Positions 4,495 to 5,755 of a stretch of 5,755 nucleotides of DNA are shown here, in pieces. Both the position numbers and the translations under genes were made by a program. The notes below the pieces were generated by a model. The model worked only from the letters and a program-made list of their open reading frames with translations. It made no database searches and was not told where the DNA came from. Source of the DNA: JANNWF01 sp041675805 (GTDB taxonomy: Bacteria > Pseudomonadota > Gammaproteobacteria > Xanthomonadales > Xanthomonadaceae); assembly GCA_041675805.1 (NCBI GenBank), contig JBAYTD010000147.1:1-5755 (forward strand). Reading direction: 5' to 3'. How positions within the stretch are numbered: the first letter of the stretch is position 1; each line of letters opens with the position of its first letter.

Positions 4495-5755
4495 TCACTG
4501 CAGGCTGACCAGCACCAGCACCATGCCGTCCTCGCCCTGCGCCAGGGCGGTCATCGCCTTGCCGAGGATCGCGCCTTGCGCGCGTGCGGGATCGTCCACG
4601 CGGCGCGCGTGGCCGGGGCGGTCGGAGGTGGTCAGCAGATCGCCGGGGGTGATCGCACCCATCGATGTGTCGGCGAGTGCGTAGACGCGGCCGGTCAGCG
4701 CGACCGGGTGGCGACCATCGGCAATCGAGCCTTCCTGGCCCATCAGCATGCCGGTGTTGACGCCGTTGCCGCCGCTGATGATGCCGGCCACGCTGCGGTC
4801 GTAGGCGCTCTGGCTCAGGGTCAGGCGGCCGGGGGAAGCCGGGTCGATGCTGACCACCATGCCCGGCTGCGGCTCGATGGCACCCAGATCAGCGATGTCG
4901 AAGCGCTCGGCGAGATCGGAGCCGCCGGTGATGCGCAGCACGTTGGTACGCATGGTGCCGTTGACATGGAGTGCATCCTGCGGGGACGTGGTGCCGATGC
5001 CGACCCTGCCATTGCTGGCGACGTAAAGGCGGGTGTTGCCATCGACCCGCAGGCGCAGACCGGAACTCAGGGAGGTGGTGTGGTAGTCGATGGCCGCCTG
5101 TTCCTCCGAATTACCGTTGAGGAAGCCGATCGCGCCATGGGTAGCCGCGCCGAGGATGGTGCGATTGGCACCTTGCAGGGCCAGGCGCGCGCCAGCGGTC
5201 GCCCCGCTTTGCATATGCAGGGTCACCTGGTTGTCGGGGTCGGCGATGTGCAGCAGGCTGGACGGCGCACTGGTGCCGATGCCGACGTAGCCGTTCTCCC
5301 GTACCTTCAGGCCGATGCGGTCGCCTGCAAGCAGGTTCAGTCCGGCGCCGGCGCCGAATCCGCCCGATGAATAATTGATTCCGCCTTTGGCCGCGCCTGT
5401 GCTGTCGAGAAATTTCAGTTCGCCAAGCAGGCCGCCCGTCAGTGTGTTGACCGGCGACATCAGTTCGAAGCGGGCAATGGAGGAGGTCAGGCCGGTAGAG
5501 CCGCCACGCAGGCGCAGGCTGGCATCGCCGAGCTTGCGGATTTCCAGGTTGGCTGCCGGGGCATTGGTGCCGAGGCCGAGATTGCCGCCGTTGTAGTAGG
5601 CGTTGGTTCCGCTCAGCGACCAGATGCCGGCATCGCCGCCCGCCGGTCCCTGGGGGCCTTGCGGGCCGGCTGGACCTTGTGGGCCCGTGGCACCTTGCGA
5701 ACCGGCCGGGCCTTGCGGCCCCGTCGCACCTTGCGCGCCTGCCGGCCCGGTTGTA
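4495..5755 (-). CDS. Collagen-like, VGIGT-repeat fibre/surface protein with a conserved C-terminal domain; 5' end outside window
   Basis: The frame is open to the window edge, giving 419 C-terminal residues; the internal ATG at 5460 is not the start. Residues 3-38 are 12 uninterrupted Gly-X-Y triplets (GPQ, GPA, GSQ, GAT), a collagen-like triple-helix stalk. Then come GIWSLSGTNAYYNGGN and three module starts, LGLGT (59-63), VGIGT (157-161) and VGIGT (251-255), about 94-98 residues apart. Such modules are typical of tail-fibre-like and surface proteins. From GGSDLAERF (277-285) a 140-residue C-terminal domain runs through PGMVVSIDP, DRSVAGIISGGNG, GSIADGRHPVALTGRVY, PGDLLTTSDRPGHA and GAILGKAM to VLVLVSLQ. 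I remember this as a widespread uncharacterised tail. The SDLAERF start recalls the GADYAE start of self-cleaving chaperone domains of phage appendages, but that link is inference. It is probably a trimeric exported fibre; a signal peptide would be outside the window. It is the first visible gene of the exported operon. Confidence 0.87.
   Translation of the reverse strand, partial: TTGPAGAQGATGPQGPAGSQGATGPQGPAGPQGPQGPAGGDAGIWSLSGTNAYYNGGNLGLGTNAPAANLEIRKLGDASLRLRGGSTGLTSSIARFELMSPVNTLTGGLLGELKFLDSTGAAKGGINYSSGGFGAGAGLNLLAGDRIGLKVRENGYVGIGTSAPSSLLHIADPDNQVTLHMQSGATAGARLALQGANRTILGAATHGAIGFLNGNSEEQAAIDYHTTSLSSGLRLRVDGNTRLYVASNGRVGIGTTSPQDALHVNGTMRTNVLRITGGSDLAERFDIADLGAIEPQPGMVVSIDPASPGRLTLSQSAYDRSVAGIISGGNGVNTGMLMGQEGSIADGRHPVALTGRVYALADTSMGAITPGDLLTTSDRPGHARRVDDPARAQGAILGKAMTALAQGEDGMVLVLVSLQ
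5640..5749 (-). repeat. Collagen-like coding repeat, about 36-nt period
   Basis: The Gly-X-Y segment of the fibre gene is repetitive at the DNA level. The 12-residue motif GPQGPAGSQGAT (36 nt) is present once complete, preceded by a variant ending GPAGAQGAT and followed by one ending in GPQ triplets. On the plus strand the recurring words are CACCTTGCG and GGGCCTTGCGG. Copies differ mainly at third positions. The repeat runs toward the window edge, so the full stalk length is not visible. Confidence 0.75.

Noticed and set aside
3806..5370. Long plus-strand frames opposite the hydrolase and the fibre gene (3806-4432 and 4339-5370)
   Set aside because: They are in mirror-codon phase with the minus-strand genes, so their openness is explained by avoidance of TTA, CTA and TCA. 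The minus-strand frames carry signal peptide, catalytic and repeat motifs; these carry none.
4495..5755. Prophage tail region
   Set aside because: The fibre protein resembles tail fibres, but the adjacent genes are a secreted hydrolase and a small signal-peptide protein. No phage structural, lysis or integration gene is visible, so a cellular surface protein is more likely.

Overview
The window is GC-rich bacterial DNA with G or C in most third codon positions. All five recognisable genes lie on the minus strand, so transcription runs from high to low coordinates. Two features suggest a gammaproteobacterium of the Lysobacterales (Xanthomonadales) type: a small secreted protein with a 'GTLGQHDA...GGFW' core ending in FADGFEG, and a collagen-like fibre protein with 'YYNGG..LGLGT' modules. 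This placement is inferred from remembered family patterns, not from a search.

In transcription order, the right half holds what looks like one operon for exported proteins. First is the C-terminal 419 residues of a collagen-like/VGIGT-repeat surface or fibre protein (4495-5755, cut by the window edge). Next, 17 nt later, is a secreted penicillin-binding-protein/class-C-beta-lactamase-like serine hydrolase (2930-4477) with a good Shine-Dalgarno. Last, overlapping its stop by four bases (ATGA), is a 94-residue secreted protein of unknown function (2649-2933). Gene spacing supports co-transcription of the fibre, the hydrolase and the small protein.

The gap between this operon and the next gene (about 2413-2648) holds no gene. 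It contains a short tandem array of a 27-bp unit built on CCAGTTCCAG, whose last copy is mirrored by an inverted copy to form a long imperfect hairpin. A weak promoter candidate follows, next to the downstream gene.

The left half holds an inner-membrane-anchored DUF885-family putative zinc peptidase (586-2412). A 146-bp gap with GC hairpins follows, and then the N-terminal 146 residues of an Ada-type zinc domain plus AraC-type helix-turn-helix protein (1-439, cut by the window edge). Its sequence is closest to the Ada/AlkA fusion form of DNA-3-methyladenine glycosylase. These two genes look like housekeeping or stress functions unrelated to the secreted operon.

The many long open frames on the plus strand, including one of 998 codons, are mirror images of the real genes and are not counted as genes. 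I see no phage integrase, transposase, CRISPR array, tRNA or rRNA. The least explained items are the exported three-gene operon and the mirrored repeat array.
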